The translations under genes were made by a program, and so were the position numbers. Below are positions 57,899-58,375 of a DNA stretch of 58,375 nt, piece after piece; the first letter of the stretch is position 1, and every line of letters starts with the position of its first letter. Below the pieces are notes generated by a model that had not been told where the DNA came from, did no database searches, and was given only the letters and a program-made list of their open reading frames with translations. This DNA comes from Phaeoceros laevis (lineage: Eukaryota > Anthocerotophyta > Anthocerotopsida > Notothyladales), in assembly GCA_049999765.1 (NCBI GenBank), contig JBNGIQ010008887.1, forward strand, positions 49,787 to 108,161, given 5' to 3'.

Positions 57899-58374
57899 AG
57901 GTGGGTTGATGTTAATTGTGATCGTGCAGTATTGCCAAAGATTGATCCTTGGTAACTTGTAGAATTGCCTAAAGCTTTGGCCAGCCGAGAGTTACGATGT
58001 GCTTGAGCCACCGCATCCCAATTGACACTATCCCAAAATGAATCAGGGTGTGCCTTCGCGGACCGATTCGTGATGTCAACGAGAGCTGGGTGTGCCTCCG
58101 TAGACCGATTCGTGATGTCAACAAGAGCCTGGTTGCTTGGAGATCTGAGTGGCATGCTGCTTGTCTTCTTAAGTGAAGATACACAATTCTCAACAGAGTC
58201 AACTCGATTGGAGCTTGTCTTGTGTGGACCACTCGAGCTTGTCTTCTCAGTCAAAGATGCACAATTCTCAAGTGAGTCAAGAGAGGTCACTAGTATGGAG
58301 CCTAGGCCGACTGTCTTGCCAGTACTACTAAGAAGGCTCTCTTGGTATGGATCATGTGAGCCACTCTTCTTCAT
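57892..58374 (-). CDS. Unidentified repeat-containing frame, partial at window end
   Basis: A minus-strand frame of 160 codons runs from the window edge to a stop at 57892. A Met lies at 58374 but the gene may continue outside. The protein is Ser/Thr/Asn-rich with two kinds of internal repeat: ALVDITNRSTEAHP followed directly by ALVDITNRSAKAHP (a 42-bp DNA repeat), and DSLENCASLTEKTSS / DSVENCVSSLKKTSS further upstream. There is no signal peptide and no domain I recognise. It could be the last exon of a plant-specific disordered protein, or non-coding repetitive DNA that happens to be open; in-frame maintenance of both repeat types mildly favours coding. Confidence 0.35.
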   Translation of the reverse strand: MKKSGSHDPYQESLLSSTGKTVGLGSILVTSLDSLENCASLTEKTSSSGPHKTSSNRVDSVENCVSSLKKTSSMPLRSPSNQALVDITNRSTEAHPALVDITNRSAKAHPDSFWDSVNWDAVAQAHRNSRLAKALGNSTSYQGSIFGNTARSQLTSTHLS

Positions 58375-58375
58375 C

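Noticed and set aside
1-58375. CRISPR array, operon, phage or insertion-sequence structure
   Set aside because: The window is intron-bearing plant nuclear DNA; no regularly spaced direct repeats, transposase or prokaryotic gene clusters were seen.

Overview
The window is nuclear DNA of a land plant. It shows spliceosomal genes with short GT-AG introns (about 75-400 bp), chloroplast- and mitochondrion-targeted proteins, and plant-restricted families: an extra-large G protein (XLG), a RETICULATA-related protein, a DUF1218 protein, a STIG1-like protein, a kinase-PP2C fusion and a decayed PPR-DYW gene. Compact introns and spacing suggest a small genome, perhaps a bryophyte or lycophyte, but the sequence alone does not settle the lineage. 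Five runs of N (three of 100, two of 10) show it is a scaffold; at least two of them damage genes or hide assembly errors.

Layout. 0-3.8 kb: a PPR-DYW pseudogene, then gene-poor DNA with small repeats. 3.8-8.2 kb: two GC-rich intronless genes on the + strand, a membrane-anchored Ser/Arg-rich protein and a TM9SF/EMP70 protein, 198 bp apart. 12.0-12.5 kb: a small multi-pass membrane protein (-) broken by a gap. 14.4-14.6 kb: an imperfect foldback. 15.8-21.2 kb: a 20-exon mitochondrial-type aconitase. 21.9-24.1 kb: a RETICULATA-related plastid protein. 27.4-28.5 kb: a DUF1218 membrane protein, convergent with a 12-exon kinase-PP2C fusion gene (28.9-31.9 kb, -). 34.6-39.5 kb: an XLG gene. 40.1-41.1 kb: ESCRT-III VPS2 (-) and an alpha/beta-hydrolase tail (+), both cut by a 10-N join. 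41.5-43.9 kb: a 62-aa membrane protein and the ribosome-biogenesis factor MAK16 share a 347-bp divergent intergenic region. 46.2-50.6 kb: a large MOCOS-like class-V aminotransferase-fold protein. 52.2-52.8 kb: a STIG1-like secreted Cys-rich protein (-). 54.7-56.9 kb: a tandem pair of secreted proline-rich proteins whose C-termini resemble plant peptide-hormone motifs. 57.6-58.4 kb: short tandem repeats and an unidentified open frame running off the window.

The neighbours do not form a pathway; this is ordinary eukaryotic gene order. The entries most worth following up are the tandem secreted proteins, the kinase-PP2C fusion, the XLG with a degenerate GTPase site and a C-terminal extension, the foldback near 14.5 kb, and the 10-N join at 40.76 kb. 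Exon boundaries were read by eye from GT-AG sites, codon phase and family similarity; individual junctions may be off by a few bases.
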